Below are positions 55,445-64,000 of a stretch of 64,000 nucleotides of DNA, one piece after another. Made by a program: the position numbers and the translations under genes. Source of the stretch: Ampullimonas aquatilis (lineage in GTDB: Bacteria; Pseudomonadota; Gammaproteobacteria; Burkholderiales; Burkholderiaceae_D); contig NZ_CP183834.1 in the NCBI RefSeq assembly GCF_049675895.1, positions 1-64,000 of the forward strand. Reading direction: 5' to 3'. The notes under the pieces are model-generated. The model made no database searches. It saw only the letters and a list, made by a program, of their open reading frames with translations, and had not been told where the DNA came from. The first letter of the stretch is position 1; every line of letters starts with the position of its first letter.

Positions 55445-56884
55445 CTAACTGTTTGCAAGCATAGGACGATTGCCTTGGCCAATGCTCAATGGGTGTTTAA
55501 GCAATGGATTGTTGGGCAGGGCTTTGTCATTTTTATCAAGCGCTGGAATGGAGGCCAAAGGCTCCATGCCCAACAAGATTTCCAGATCATCTGAGGACCG
55601 AATCCTACGATCGCGCAACTCTTGAATCCAGGCAAGCAATAACCCTAGTAATGTACCTAAAACAGCAGCAGCAATTGTATTGAGTGTCAGTGATGGTTTG
55701 CTGTGTTTATTGGGTGGCAATGCCTGACCAATTTGCAAGATATTGGTGCGATTGGTTTGGCTTTCCAGCGTGCTTTGAGTCAGGCGTTGATTGACGGATT
55801 CATAGGCTCGTTCAGCGTTTTCTACTTCACGCTGCAATACTGCCAATTCTTCGCGCTGTTGTTTTAGCTTTAAAACACGTTCTTTCTGTGCGGCTAAAGA
55901 AGAGCGAACGTCGCCTTCGCGTTGTACGTTGACTCGTGCCGATGTGCTGATACTGTTTGCTACTCGACGAGTTTCATTTTCAAGCTTGGCACGCAGTTCA
56001 TTGATCTCAGCAACAGCGCGTTCATATTGGGGATGGTTTTTGCCAAGTTGTTGACTTAAATCTTGTAGGGTTGCTTCTTTTCTGACCAATTCGGATTTCA
56101 GCCCAGAAATCACGGGGTTATTCAAGACTTCCTGCAGCGTATCCTGATTACCGTTCATGGCCTGAGTCTGACGACTCATGGTGTCTGACGAGGCAGCTTG
56201 AATGGAGGATAGCTGGCTGGATAATTCGATCAGACGCGTATTTTCAACATCGAGCTTCTCATCAATAGAAGTAATGCCTGTTCGACGTTGGTAATCGGTG
56301 ACTTTAGCTTGCGCTTGTTCAAGTTTTTCGCGCAGACCTTTGGTTTTTTCATCAAACCATTGTGTGTAATCGCGTGCTGGCTCGACACGTAATTCTAATG
56401 AGGTATCGACATAAGCCTTGGCAAATGCATTGGCGGCGCGAGCAGAAAAGACCGGATCATTGGACTCATACGCAATATTGATGATATTTGACTCGCGGGA
56501 TGGTTTTACATCCAGGTTTTTCTGGAGTTTTTCAGCCCAGTAAAGATCAAATGATCCTTTACCGCCAAGTGCTTCAGAAAATTGTTCCTGATACTTTTGT
56601 TCATCGGCCAGTTTGAGCGTTTTAACGACGCGCATCGCGACTTTTTGACCGGTAATGATGTCCATCTGCGTGCCCATATAGGCAGTCATCATCTGCTCGG
56701 TCATACCGCTGGCACCGTTTAAAGGGTCATTGGTCTTCAGATCAACCAGAACGGTGGCTGATGAGAGGTACTGCTTTGGAAGAACAAGGGTGATCGCAAT
56801 GGCCGCGGCGACCATGACCAGAAATGTGCCAATAATAGTGGCTCTTCTGGCTTTTAAAACCATCAGGAGTTGTTTAAGTGTCAT
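55445..56884 (-). CDS. epsF: Chain-length determinant protein (EpsF/Wzz-GNVR), copy 2
   Basis: 479 residues, two membrane segments (IGTFLVMVAAAIAITLVLP near the start; TIAAAVLGTLLGLLLAWI near residue 410) around a coiled-coil periplasmic body. KPSRESNIINIAYES and LSQQLGKNHPQYERAVAEIN match the first copy. It controls export length with the outer-membrane protein encoded upstream. Confidence 0.9.
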   Translation of the reverse strand: MTLKQLLMVLKARRATIIGTFLVMVAAAIAITLVLPKQYLSSATVLVDLKTNDPLNGASGMTEQMMTAYMGTQMDIITGQKVAMRVVKTLKLADEQKYQEQFSEALGGKGSFDLYWAEKLQKNLDVKPSRESNIINIAYESNDPVFSARAANAFAKAYVDTSLELRVEPARDYTQWFDEKTKGLREKLEQAQAKVTDYQRRTGITSIDEKLDVENTRLIELSSQLSSIQAASSDTMSRQTQAMNGNQDTLQEVLNNPVISGLKSELVRKEATLQDLSQQLGKNHPQYERAVAEINELRAKLENETRRVANSISTSARVNVQREGDVRSSLAAQKERVLKLKQQREELAVLQREVENAERAYESVNQRLTQSTLESQTNRTNILQIGQALPPNKHSKPSLTLNTIAAAVLGTLLGLLLAWIQELRDRRIRSSDDLEILLGMEPLASIPALDKNDKALPNNPLLKHPLSIGQGNRPMLANS

Positions 56885-56945
56885 GCTCGTCTTCCAAATA
56901 ATTAATGCTTGTGCACCATGCCAAGTTGCTTGGCATGGGCTTCCA

Positions 56946-57773
56946 TCAGAACAGGCTTTCTTTTACGTACAGAACGTCATTAGGCTGGATTTTTTCATTC
57001 ATGTCTGGTGACATGGTCTGGATGGCACCGCTGGCATTACGACGGGAGAGGCGCAAACCTTTTTCGGTGCCGCGTTGAGTCAGGCCACCACCTTGTGCCA
57101 CGGCTTGTTGAACGGTCATTTCACGTTCGACACGATAGCTGCCAGCACGTTGCACTTCACCATAAATGTAGAACAGCGGCGCACGATGCACGTAAATGAC
57201 GTCATTGGCTGCGATCACAATATCACGTTCTGTTTTGCCTGAAAGGAAAATGCCAGCAAAATCAATTTCAAGACGTATTGGTTTGCTATCACGTTGACCA
57301 GTAATTACAACAAAGTCTTCACCGGTTGGCAAAATCCCACCAGCCATTGCAAGTACCTCTGAGAGGCGCATATTGGCCATTTCAAGTGGGTAGCGGCCAG
57401 GTTTATTGACTTGACCCAGAACTGACACTTGGTTGCCGCGAACTTGCAGCAATAAGATGTTGACTTGTGGCTTGTTAACAAAGCCACCATCTTTTAGCAA
57501 CTGAGCAATTTTTTGCTCTGCTGCCGTGATAGTCAGGCCGCCCAAGGCAACTTGCCCCAGCAGTGGATAGCTGATGGTGCCGTTTTCAGAAACTCGTACC
57601 TCTACGGAAAGGTCCGGGCTTTGAAAGACGTTAATTTTCATGCCGTCACCAGAGCCAATAATATATTCGGCTTTGGAGTCAACGCGTTGAGCTTGTGCAA
57701 CAGCTTGCGCTGGCGCAAGAGCGGCGGAGGTCAAAAGGGCGGTAACCAAGCAAATGAAGAGTCTGCGAAACAT
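56946..57773 (-). CDS. epsE: Polysaccharide export outer-membrane protein (Wza/EpsE type)
   Basis: 275 residues. A Sec signal peptide (LFICLVTALLTSAALAPAQA) without a lipobox Cys is followed by the Poly_export domain (YIIGSGDGMKINVFQSPDLS, VRVSENGTISYPLLGQVALG) and SLBB-type repeats (VSVLGQVNKPGRYPLE, FYIYGEVQRAGSYRVE). It forms or lines the outer-membrane exit for the polymer. First gene of the second leftward block. The symbol follows the methanolan naming and is tentative. Confidence 0.9.
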   Translation of the reverse strand: MFRRLFICLVTALLTSAALAPAQAVAQAQRVDSKAEYIIGSGDGMKINVFQSPDLSVEVRVSENGTISYPLLGQVALGGLTITAAEQKIAQLLKDGGFVNKPQVNILLLQVRGNQVSVLGQVNKPGRYPLEMANMRLSEVLAMAGGILPTGEDFVVITGQRDSKPIRLEIDFAGIFLSGKTERDIVIAANDVIYVHRAPLFYIYGEVQRAGSYRVEREMTVQQAVAQGGGLTQRGTEKGLRLSRRNASGAIQTMSPDMNEKIQPNDVLYVKESLF

Positions 57774-57985
57774 GTGTGATCTCTAAAGTTATAGGACAAA
57801 ATGTAAGATAAAAGAAAATTGATACAACTGACAGGAATTATTACCTTATATGTGGAGCGGCTGTAACAAATTTTCTGCGATGCAACATTGATTAGCATAC
57901 TGCCAAAATTGATGTTTAAAGGTATTTGATTTTAATGATTTTTTTTAAATCAAGGTCGGCAGTATTGGTTTGTGATTGGTGATCG
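57774..57985. other. Intergenic region upstream of the export gene
   Basis: 212 bases, AT-rich, between the export gene and the M48 gene, both reading left. It should hold the promoter of the second exopolysaccharide operon. I tested it by eye for a sigma-54 site (GG-N10-GC) and found none in correct register. A T-rich TTGATTT/AAATCAA pairing near 57926-57953 could be a weak terminator for the M48 operon. Confidence 0.4.
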
Positions 57986-58882
57986 TTATTGTGTAGTGTT
58001 GTCAGTTAGGCGCACATTACTTTTGTATTCGGGCAGATTATTCACATTTTTTCCGACGGCTTTCGCATAGAGGGGTAATACCTCTGGCAAGTGAGCGCGA
58101 ATTTCGTTCATTCTGGATTCATCGGACGGATGAGTAGACATCCATTGGGGTGGAGCACCTTTATTATTGGCACTCATTTTTTGCCATAAGACCAATGCGG
58201 CGCGCGGGTCGTAGCCAGCGCGGGCAGCAATGTCGAGACCAACGCTGTCAGCTTCTGACTCGTCTTCGCGAGAAAATTTCAGCATCCACAGTTGTGCGCC
58301 TTGACCAAGCACGGCATTGCCAAGGTTGCCCAGTCCAAAAAGCTGGGAAACCAGGTTGGCCCCCAGATTGAGCGCTGTGCCTTTCCCGTTTCTTTCGCGC
58401 GCATGTTCTCTCAGTGCGTGCGCAATCTCATGGCCCATGACCATGGCGATTTCATCGTCAGTCAGCTTTAATTGAGTAAGAATGCCACTGTAAAACGCAA
58501 TTTTTCCGCCGGGCATGCAGAACGCGTTTACCTGCTTTGAGCCAATCAGGTTGATCTCCCATTGCCATTGCGGGGCACGTTCATTCCATGGCAATGCAAA
58601 TGGGATGATCTTGTTGGCGATGCTGCGAAGCCTGATGGTTTGAGGATGATTGTCAGGGGCTAACGCTTGCTGTTTGGCGGCATCCTGCTTGAGCTGCTCA
58701 TACTGTTGTGCGGCCTGTTGTTCTAGCGCCTCGGCGGGGACTAGTTTACGAAAGCCAGACATGCCGCCTACATTGATTCCTTCATGGGGTGGGGCACTGA
58801 CTTCCTGCGCGCTACAGGTAAATGAAACTGCGAGGGTGGTCAAGCTGAGCAGGCAAGCGATACGTTTGAGTTTTGGCGTCAT
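57986..58882 (-). CDS. M48-family metallopeptidase
   Basis: 298 residues from ATG 58882, which overlaps the AmpG stop (ATGA) and has GGAG nine bases upstream; an ATG 15 bases earlier is less likely. A signal peptide is present (CLLSLTTLAVSFTCSAQ; the Cys may also allow lipoprotein processing). The zinc site is VMGHEIAHALREH (about 152) with the third ligand in EDESEADSVG (about 205). It resembles LoiP/YcaL/BepA-type periplasmic proteases for outer-membrane quality control. Confidence 0.9.
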   Translation of the reverse strand: MTPKLKRIACLLSLTTLAVSFTCSAQEVSAPPHEGINVGGMSGFRKLVPAEALEQQAAQQYEQLKQDAAKQQALAPDNHPQTIRLRSIANKIIPFALPWNERAPQWQWEINLIGSKQVNAFCMPGGKIAFYSGILTQLKLTDDEIAMVMGHEIAHALREHARERNGKGTALNLGANLVSQLFGLGNLGNAVLGQGAQLWMLKFSREDESEADSVGLDIAARAGYDPRAALVLWQKMSANNKGAPPQWMSTHPSDESRMNEIRAHLPEVLPLYAKAVGKNVNNLPEYKSNVRLTDNTTQ

Positions 58883-60120
58883 TGTGATTGTCTCCACGGC
58901 GCAATTCTGGGTAACATCAGCATGCCTGGTATACCCAGAAAAAAACAGATTATGAAAAAATTAAACCAGCCAGTATGGTCGACAATATACCCTGTACTGG
59001 CATTGATAAATGTACGTGGGACCGCTGCCAGACTGGTAAATAATGCAAACTGGGTGGCGGTAAATCGTGGGTCGGTGGTTTTGGCAATATATCCAGTAAA
59101 AGCCGCCGTCCCTAAACCAACGGCAAACGCTTCAAAGCCGATGACAGCACCTAGTAGCCAAGATGAGGACAGCCCTGCTTTTGCCAGAATGGCAAAACCA
59201 AGTATGGCCAACATCTGGAAAACACCAAAAATCCAGAGTCCTCGATTGGTGCCAGTTTTTTCAAGCCAAATCGCCCCAAGAATGCCACCTGCCAGGCTGG
59301 CCCACAAGCCCGCATTTTTGGCCACAAGGCCAATTTCTGTGCGGGTGAACCCAAGCTCCATATAAAAGGGCGTGGCCAGCGCAGTGGCCATGGAATCCCC
59401 CAGCTTATAGAGAAAAATGAAGAGCAAAATCAGTAAAGCCTCTTTGAGTCCTTTGCGTTGTAAAAATTCCTGAAAGGGTAAAACCACAGCATCGCGCAGA
59501 CTTTTTGGTGGGTCGCCATACTGTGGTGGTTCTTTAATGAGTAAGGTGGTGGTGATGCCTGGCAACATGAATAATGCCGTGATGGCAAAGACCCAAAGCC
59601 AGGATAAATGGTCGGACAGAATCAGCGACAATGAGCCGGGAATCAAGGTTGAAAGTTTGTATGCATTGACGAAAATCGCAGTACCGGATGCCTGCTGTTC
59701 CTCGTTCAGTATTTCTCGACGATAGGCGTCAATCACGATGTCCTGGCTGGCACTAAAAAATGCAATTACGCTACATATCACCATGATGATAGGCAAGTCA
59801 TGCTGTGGCGTGAAATAGCCGAGACTGGCCACAGCCAACAAGACGACCAACTGTGTGAACAGCATCCAGCCACGCCGCCGCCCGAGCGGTAGTGTGAAGC
59901 GATCCATCAAAGGTGACCAGATAAACTTCCAGGTGTAGGGAAAGCCAACCAGCGTAAACAGCCCGATCTCTTTTAAATTGACCGATTCAGCCTTGAGCCA
60001 CGCAGATAGCAGGTTGTAGAGAATGAATAAGGGCAGACCCGAAGAAAAGCCCAGTGCGATACAAATCAAAAACTTGGGTTCGCGCCAGATCGGCCTTTTT
60101 GTGAGAGACAACTCAACCAT
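58879..60120 (-). CDS. ampG: AmpG-like MFS permease
   Basis: 413 residues from ATG 60120, overlapping the metW stop by eight bases; the frame is open 45 codons further but that part is shadow of metW. About 12 membrane segments, with AmpG-family markers FLICIALGFSSGLPLFILYN, TLVGFPYTWKFIWSPLMDRF, and FFSASQDIVIDAYRREILN. AmpG imports muropeptides for cell-wall recycling. Confidence 0.9.
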   Translation of the reverse strand: MVELSLTKRPIWREPKFLICIALGFSSGLPLFILYNLLSAWLKAESVNLKEIGLFTLVGFPYTWKFIWSPLMDRFTLPLGRRRGWMLFTQLVVLLAVASLGYFTPQHDLPIIMVICSVIAFFSASQDIVIDAYRREILNEEQQASGTAIFVNAYKLSTLIPGSLSLILSDHLSWLWVFAITALFMLPGITTTLLIKEPPQYGDPPKSLRDAVVLPFQEFLQRKGLKEALLILLFIFLYKLGDSMATALATPFYMELGFTRTEIGLVAKNAGLWASLAGGILGAIWLEKTGTNRGLWIFGVFQMLAILGFAILAKAGLSSSWLLGAVIGFEAFAVGLGTAAFTGYIAKTTDPRFTATQFALFTSLAAVPRTFINASTGYIVDHTGWFNFFIICFFLGIPGMLMLPRIAPWRQSQ

Positions 60121-60706
60121 GCTGCTGTTTGCGAAACCTGAAAATCGCCAGACTACCAAACAAGTTGGGCATGAAGTTGACCGGCTTGCCCTGATGCAGG
60201 CTGATCCGGTCAATGAGCTCCAGCCCCAATTTATTGGCCAGTGCTTCAAAATCATTCATGGTGGCGCAGCGAATATTGGGTGTGTCATACCATTCGTAAG
60301 GCAGCGATTCGGATACCGGCATACGGCCAAGAAACAGTTGCCAACGATGATCCCAATAACCAAAGTTGGGAAAGGAGACAATGGCCTCATGGCCTACCCG
60401 AGCGATTTCGGACAGAATGGTTTCTACCCCATGAATCATTTGCAAGGTGCTGAGTTGAATCACCGTTTCAAAGCTGTCATTGGCAAACAGCTGCAGACCA
60501 TTATTGAGGTTTTGCTGAATGACATTCACACCACGGCGGGTACAGGCCAGCACGTTTTGATCATTGATTTCGACACCATAACCGGAGCATTGCTTGGTCT
60601 CTCGCAAGTGTTCCATCAAGGCACCATCGCCACAACCCAGATCAAGGATGGTGGATTGCGGGCGTATCCATTTTTCGATAATGGCAAAGTCGGCGCGAAT
60701 GCTCAT
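60113..60706 (-). CDS. metW: Methionine biosynthesis protein MetW
   Basis: 197 residues, SAM-methyltransferase fold: STILDLGCGDGALMEHL, GYGVEINDQNVLACTRRGV, and VSFPNFGYWDHRWQLFLGRM with PVSESLPYEWYDTPNI are MetW signatures. It is the usual partner of MetX and its start overlaps the metX stop by four bases (ATGA). Confidence 0.95.
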   Translation of the reverse strand: MSIRADFAIIEKWIRPQSTILDLGCGDGALMEHLRETKQCSGYGVEINDQNVLACTRRGVNVIQQNLNNGLQLFANDSFETVIQLSTLQMIHGVETILSEIARVGHEAIVSFPNFGYWDHRWQLFLGRMPVSESLPYEWYDTPNIRCATMNDFEALANKLGLELIDRISLHQGKPVNFMPNLFGSLAIFRFRKQQHG

Positions 60707-61857
60707 GAGCGTGCTTTCAGGATATTCTCAAAATAAGCGGCGACCAGTTGGTGATACCGTTCATCATCCAGCAAGAAGGCATCGTGACCATGTGGTGCGT
60801 CAATTTCGGCATAGCTTACCGGACGTTTGTTATCCAGCAAGGCTTTGGCAATCTCGCGTGATCGGGCAGGCGAAAAGCGCCAGTCCGTTGTAAATGAAAT
60901 GACCAGAAACTGTGCCTTGGTGACGGCCAGCGCTTTGGTCAAGTCACCACCATGAGTCATGGCAGGGTCAAAATAATCCAGCGCCTTGGTAATCAAGAGA
61001 TAAGTATTGGCATCAAAGTAGGTGGAAAATTTGTCGCCCTGGTAGCGCAGATAAGACTCAATTTCAAATTCCGCACCAAAGCCGTATTGAATATCGGCGT
61101 GGCGTAAATTGCGGCCAAATTTTTCGGCCATATCATCATCACTCAAATAAGTGATGTGACCAATCATGCGCGCCACGCGCAGACCACGGCGCGGCACCAC
61201 ATTGTGTGCGTAGTAGTTGCCACCATGAAAGTCGGGATCGGTGATGATGGCCTGACGGGCGACATCGTTGAAGGCAATATTTTGCGCTGATAGCTTGGGT
61301 GTGGACGCAATCACGACGCAGTGCTCAACTCGCTGCGGATACAGGAGACTCCAGGCCAGCGCTTGCATGCCACCGAGGCTGCCACCCATCACTGCGGCAA
61401 ATTTCTTTATTTGCAAAATATCGGCCAGTCGAGCCTGGGCGTTGACCCAGTCCTCCACAGTCACGACTGGAAAGTTGGCACCATAAGGTGCCCCAGTTGC
61501 GGGATCAATACTCATCGGACCGGTAGAGCCAAAGCAGGAGCCTAGATTGTTGACGCCAATCACAAAAAATTGATCAGTATCAATCGGCTTGCCAGGGCCA
61601 ATCATATTGTCCCACCAGCCAATGTTCTTCTCGTCATCGGCATATCTGCCGGCAACATGATGCGACGCGTTTAAGGCGTGACAGATGAGTATGGCATTGG
61701 ACCGATCGGCATTGAGCGTGCCATAGGTTTCATAGCGCAAAGTGTAATGGTGGATTTGTGCGCCGCTCTTTAAAACCAGCGGTTCGGCAAAGTGCTGCTC
61801 TTGTGGCATCACAAAACCCACAGAGCCGATATCAATCTTTTTGTTTGCAACAACCAT
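60703..61857 (-). CDS. metX: Homoserine O-acetyl/succinyltransferase MetX
   Basis: 384 residues from ATG 61857 (start MVVANKKIDIGSVGFVMPQ); an open extension to a TTG at 61956 runs through the leader hairpins and lacks family likeness. Alpha/beta hydrolase with NLGSCFGSTGPMSIDP, the nucleophile in GGSLGGMQALAW, and catalytic Asp/His near TDWRFSPARSREIA and DAPHGHDAFLL. It acylates homoserine for sulfur incorporation into methionine. Acetyl versus succinyl donor cannot be read with certainty. Confidence 0.94.
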   Translation of the reverse strand: MVVANKKIDIGSVGFVMPQEQHFAEPLVLKSGAQIHHYTLRYETYGTLNADRSNAILICHALNASHHVAGRYADDEKNIGWWDNMIGPGKPIDTDQFFVIGVNNLGSCFGSTGPMSIDPATGAPYGANFPVVTVEDWVNAQARLADILQIKKFAAVMGGSLGGMQALAWSLLYPQRVEHCVVIASTPKLSAQNIAFNDVARQAIITDPDFHGGNYYAHNVVPRRGLRVARMIGHITYLSDDDMAEKFGRNLRHADIQYGFGAEFEIESYLRYQGDKFSTYFDANTYLLITKALDYFDPAMTHGGDLTKALAVTKAQFLVISFTTDWRFSPARSREIAKALLDNKRPVSYAEIDAPHGHDAFLLDDERYHQLVAAYFENILKARS

Positions 61858-61860
61858 AAT

Positions 61861-61960
61861 TAAAAAACCCGATGAGCAAACAGCCAATCGGGTCGATAGA
61901 GAAGACCTTCTTAGCTGTATTTGTAAGCGGGAAGATCCCGGTGCGCCCGCAAGCAAGTAA
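61861..61960 (-). promoter_or_regulatory. metX leader with terminator hairpin (putative attenuator)
   Basis: On the minus strand the metX leader contains GCGGG/CCCGC-type hairpins (about 61927-61952), then ACCCGAT / ATCGGGT (61867-61873 with 61887-61893) followed by six T's just ahead of the metX ATG. A terminator between promoter and start codon, with alternative upstream pairings, is the layout of transcription attenuation or a riboswitch. It matches none of the SAM or SAH riboswitch consensus sequences I know. No good Shine-Dalgarno is visible outside the hairpin. Confidence 0.6.
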
Positions 61961-62062
61961 ATCGGCGCAAAAAATAATGAATTTGATTATCCCATACACC
62001 AAGCATTCGCAGTCTGCCTGCATAATAGTGTTTTTACTCAACTCACTTTTTTTATTTCACAC

Positions 62063-62587
62063 ATGACATCAATCGCTTCTTCAGGCAAAGTTTCCAAGAG
62101 CAAGTCTGACACCAGCAGGCAGGGTGACAAGGTCGGCAACAAGAGGCGGTTTGTCGTAAGAAGTTCGGGGGTTCATGGGCGTGGAGTATTTGCGGAAACT
62201 GCGATTCCAAAAGGTGTACGCCTGATTGAATACAAAGGTGAAGTGATTGACTGGCCGGAAGCATTGCGCCGTCATCCGCGTGATCCAGCGCAGCCTAATC
62301 ATACGTTTTACTTTCATATCGATGATCAGAACGTGATTGATGGTGGTGTGAATGGCAATAGCGCACGTTGGTTTAATCATGCCTGCGAACCCAATTGCGA
62401 AGCTGAGGAAGACAATGGCCGGATTTTTTTTGTGACGCTACGCAATATCAAGGCGGGCGAAGAATTGTTTTTTGATTATGGTTTGATGATCGAGGCGCGC
62501 TACACCGCCAGGTTGAAAAAAGAATTCGCCTGCTATTGTGGCAGCAAGAAATGTCGTGGCACCATGCTCGCCCCCAAAACCCGCTGA
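62063..62587 (+). CDS. SET domain protein (protein-lysine methyltransferase-like)
   Basis: 174 residues. SET landmarks are SSGVHGRGVFAETAIPKGVR, RWFNHACEPNCEAEEDNG (NHxCxPN at about 105), and GEELFFDYGL; a post-SET cysteine group CYCGSKKC lies near 157-164. The first 30 residues are Ser/Lys-rich and disordered. Its target in bacteria is unknown. It is divergent from metX across a 205-base gap. Confidence 0.9.
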   Translation: MTSIASSGKVSKSKSDTSRQGDKVGNKRRFVVRSSGVHGRGVFAETAIPKGVRLIEYKGEVIDWPEALRRHPRDPAQPNHTFYFHIDDQNVIDGGVNGNSARWFNHACEPNCEAEEDNGRIFFVTLRNIKAGEELFFDYGLMIEARYTARLKKEFACYCGSKKCRGTMLAPKTR

Positions 62588-62617
62588 CCACAGCAGGTTG
62601 GGAAGCATCCCGGTGCT

Positions 62618-62875
62618 TTAATGCAGAATCACGGGCTGTTGCATCAGGCTGCCAAACTGATCTAAAAAGTCATCGACCTCTTCCATCGACGGTTCATTTT
62701 CGACCAGCTTTTGTACACTTTGGCGAAAATGTTCTGCCAGGGCACCATCCAGAAAGATTTCTTTCTTGCTGAACTTGTCCATGATTTCAAAGCCACCGGC
62801 GCCTGTGTTGGGTTCTTCATAGCCGGAGAACTCCACGACACAATAATTGGCACTGTTGTAGATCATATTCATCAA
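62618..62875 (-). CDS. DUF3567 family protein
   Basis: About 85 residues with MNMIYNSANYCVVEF at the start and GGFEIMDKFSKKEIFLDGAL with EHFRQSVQKLV after it. This is the small DUF3567 family known mainly from Betaproteobacteria; function unknown. ATG 62872 is an alternative start. It is convergent with the SET gene, 30 bases apart. Confidence 0.87.
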   Translation of the reverse strand: MMNMIYNSANYCVVEFSGYEEPNTGAGGFEIMDKFSKKEIFLDGALAEHFRQSVQKLVENEPSMEEVDDFLDQFGSLMQQPVILH

Positions 62876-63068
62876 AGCACTCCTTCAAAATATCTTGCTC
62901 GTAGTTAAGGGGTGTTGCGCCGATTTCAATAGACTACTGACTGCATGCTGCCATTTTTTTAATGCAAGATCTGTGCGTGTCTTTTATAAAAGTTGCTGAA
63001 ACGGGTACTTGATAAATGGGTTAGCGGGGTTTTTTTCCGAGAGTAAAGCCTGCTTGATGTCAGCTTTA
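62876..63068. other. Intergenic region
   Basis: 193 bases between DUF3567 and the DUF3108 gene, both reading left. No ORF, RNA or clear terminator is seen; it should carry the DUF3567 promoter. Confidence 0.4.
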
Positions 63069-64000
63069 TTAATATTTCACAATATTGGCAAGTGTCTGCT
63101 CCAGAAAGTCACCGTTGACTTCGGAAAATTTGATCTTGATGGGATACCACTCCAGGTCGCTGCCCAGCCAGACATCAATGGTCTGATCAAATTCCTTGCG
63201 CGGTTTGCGGTTCAGGTGCAAGGCTTGATGCGGCTTGCCCGCAACTTCAATGGTTTCCAAGCCCAAGATATTGAATGTCCACCATTCGGCATCGCGCGTG
63301 CCTGCCACATAAACCTGCTGGGCACCCGATTGGCTGAATTTGTCAGGCTCGCCACGTGCCAATCCTGCCAATTGAATCAACACACTGTTGCGATCTTGCG
63401 CACCTGCCACCATGGGCAGTTCCTGGGTTGCCGACGAAAAGGAAATGGTCTGCGGTGAGTCGGGCCGATCACGGTTGAAGTTGGTAGCCTGTTCGGCACG
63501 GCGCCCGCGTTTTTCGGTATAGCGCAGGGGTGCCAGGCCGTATTGGTCAAACCGTCCGACACTCTTGAATTCAAACGAGTACAAAAACAGCATGCTGGCC
63601 TGGGTGGTAAAGCTGAATTGCTGATTGTCCACCCGCCAGTCACTGGTGCCGGTGACGTTATAGTTGAAGCCTTTGGATTGCCCCACAATTTGATATTCCA
63701 GTTTGGCCGATGGCGGTGGATCAAAGCGGGTCGGTGCGTCGCTGGCAGGGACGCTGGCTTTTTCTGGGGGGCTTTCTTTGGCTTTATCGCGCGGGCTGGC
63801 TGACGGCCCGCCGGTAGAGGCAATCAGGTCGTCAAGCGAGCCATTGCCGGGTTCTTCAAGATTGCCGGGTGTGGCGCTGCTGCTTGCCATTGGCGGTGGG
63901 GTTTCGGTTGGGCCAGGTGGCGATGGGGCAATATCATGCGCTATTGGCGGCGTACTGGGTTTGGGATTGCTTGATTCTGCTGGCGCGGTGTTATCAGTTG
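63069..64000 (-). CDS. DUF3108 domain protein, 5' end outside the window
   Basis: At least 310 codons; the frame stays open through the window's right edge, so the Met at 63890 is probably internal. The visible N-terminal 100 residues are rich in Pro, Ser, Thr and Ala (a TonB-like flexible linker, PPPMASSSATPG, DAPTRFDPPPSA). The rest is a beta-rich DUF3108 fold (LEYQIVGQSKGFNYNVTGTS, RYTEKRGRRAEQATNF, IDVWLGSDLEWYPIKIKF). Such proteins are exported; the signal or membrane anchor would lie beyond the edge. Confidence 0.85.
   Translation of the reverse strand, partial: TDNTAPAESSNPKPSTPPIAHDIAPSPPGPTETPPPMASSSATPGNLEEPGNGSLDDLIASTGGPSASPRDKAKESPPEKASVPASDAPTRFDPPPSAKLEYQIVGQSKGFNYNVTGTSDWRVDNQQFSFTTQASMLFLYSFEFKSVGRFDQYGLAPLRYTEKRGRRAEQATNFNRDRPDSPQTISFSSATQELPMVAGAQDRNSVLIQLAGLARGEPDKFSQSGAQQVYVAGTRDAEWWTFNILGLETIEVAGKPHQALHLNRKPRKEFDQTIDVWLGSDLEWYPIKIKFSEVNGDFLEQTLANIVKY

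Noticed and set aside
57880..57905. Possible sigma-54 promoter for the export gene
   Set aside because: TGGCA and TTGC words occur on the minus strand, but the GG-to-GC spacing is wrong.
60121..60255. Longer N-terminus for the AmpG-like permease
   Set aside because: The 45 extra codons overlap metW and have no membrane or family character.
61858..62062. SAM-I, SAM-II or SAH riboswitch before metX
   Set aside because: The core consensus words of these classes are absent; only a generic attenuator layout can be supported.

Overview
The window is chromosomal DNA of a betaproteobacterium. The 16S sequence is of betaproteobacterial type, metX and metW are paired, a DUF3567 protein (a family I know mainly from Betaproteobacteria) is present, and there is an exosortase/EpsI exopolysaccharide locus. 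I do not commit to a genus. Four lifestyles can be read: methylamine use, heavy exopolysaccharide production, methionine biosynthesis, and an unusual density of toxin-antitoxin (TA) modules.

Layout. 1-5.5 kb: a complete rRNA operon (promoter, boxA, 16S, tRNA-Ile, tRNA-Ala, 23S, 5S, terminator). 5.6-5.94 kb: only the 3' end of glnS, cut off exactly where the next block begins. 5.94-17.5 kb: a cupin-type regulator and, divergent from it, purU, four sarcosine-oxidase-like genes (read as N-methylglutamate dehydrogenase), gamma-glutamylmethylamide synthetase and three N-methylglutamate synthase genes. This is a whole N-methylglutamate pathway taking methylamine to C1-tetrahydrofolate, with PurU releasing formate. 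17.7-18.5 kb: one gene of unknown function. 18.9-28.5 kb: dTDP-rhamnose genes (rfbD, C, A, B) and glycosyltransferases, interrupted between 23.9 and 27.4 kb by a RelE/NadS module, a Gp49-type TA module that has lost most of its toxin, and a Fic protein. 28.5-44.8 kb: a visibly AT-rich polysaccharide block with GDP-D,D-heptose synthesis, glycosyltransferases, pyruvyl transferase, a secreted GH5 hydrolase, ligase/polymerase, flippase, EpsI, exosortase, and a chain-length protein with its kinase. 45-50.2 kb: an accessory stretch with two MntA/HepT modules (one broken), a Tn3 transposase scrap, a TumE-type module, a RhuM-Fic protein and a lone Anbu protease. 50.3-57.8 kb: gspF and a second exopolysaccharide block (initiating transferase, polymerase, second kinase and chain-length pair, outer-membrane export protein). 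58-64 kb: M48 protease, AmpG-like permease, metW-metX behind a probable attenuator, a SET-domain protein, DUF3567 and a DUF3108 gene running off the end.

The most interesting signal is that four TA modules each lie between two copies of the neighbouring host sequence: about 75 bp containing the rfbB-type terminator, about 50 bp of the rfbB 3' end, about 150 bp of non-coding sequence around an element with terminal inverted repeats, and 21 bp of the gspF 3' end differing only at synonymous positions. This suggests a common way in which TA cassettes arrive next to gene ends without destroying the gene.
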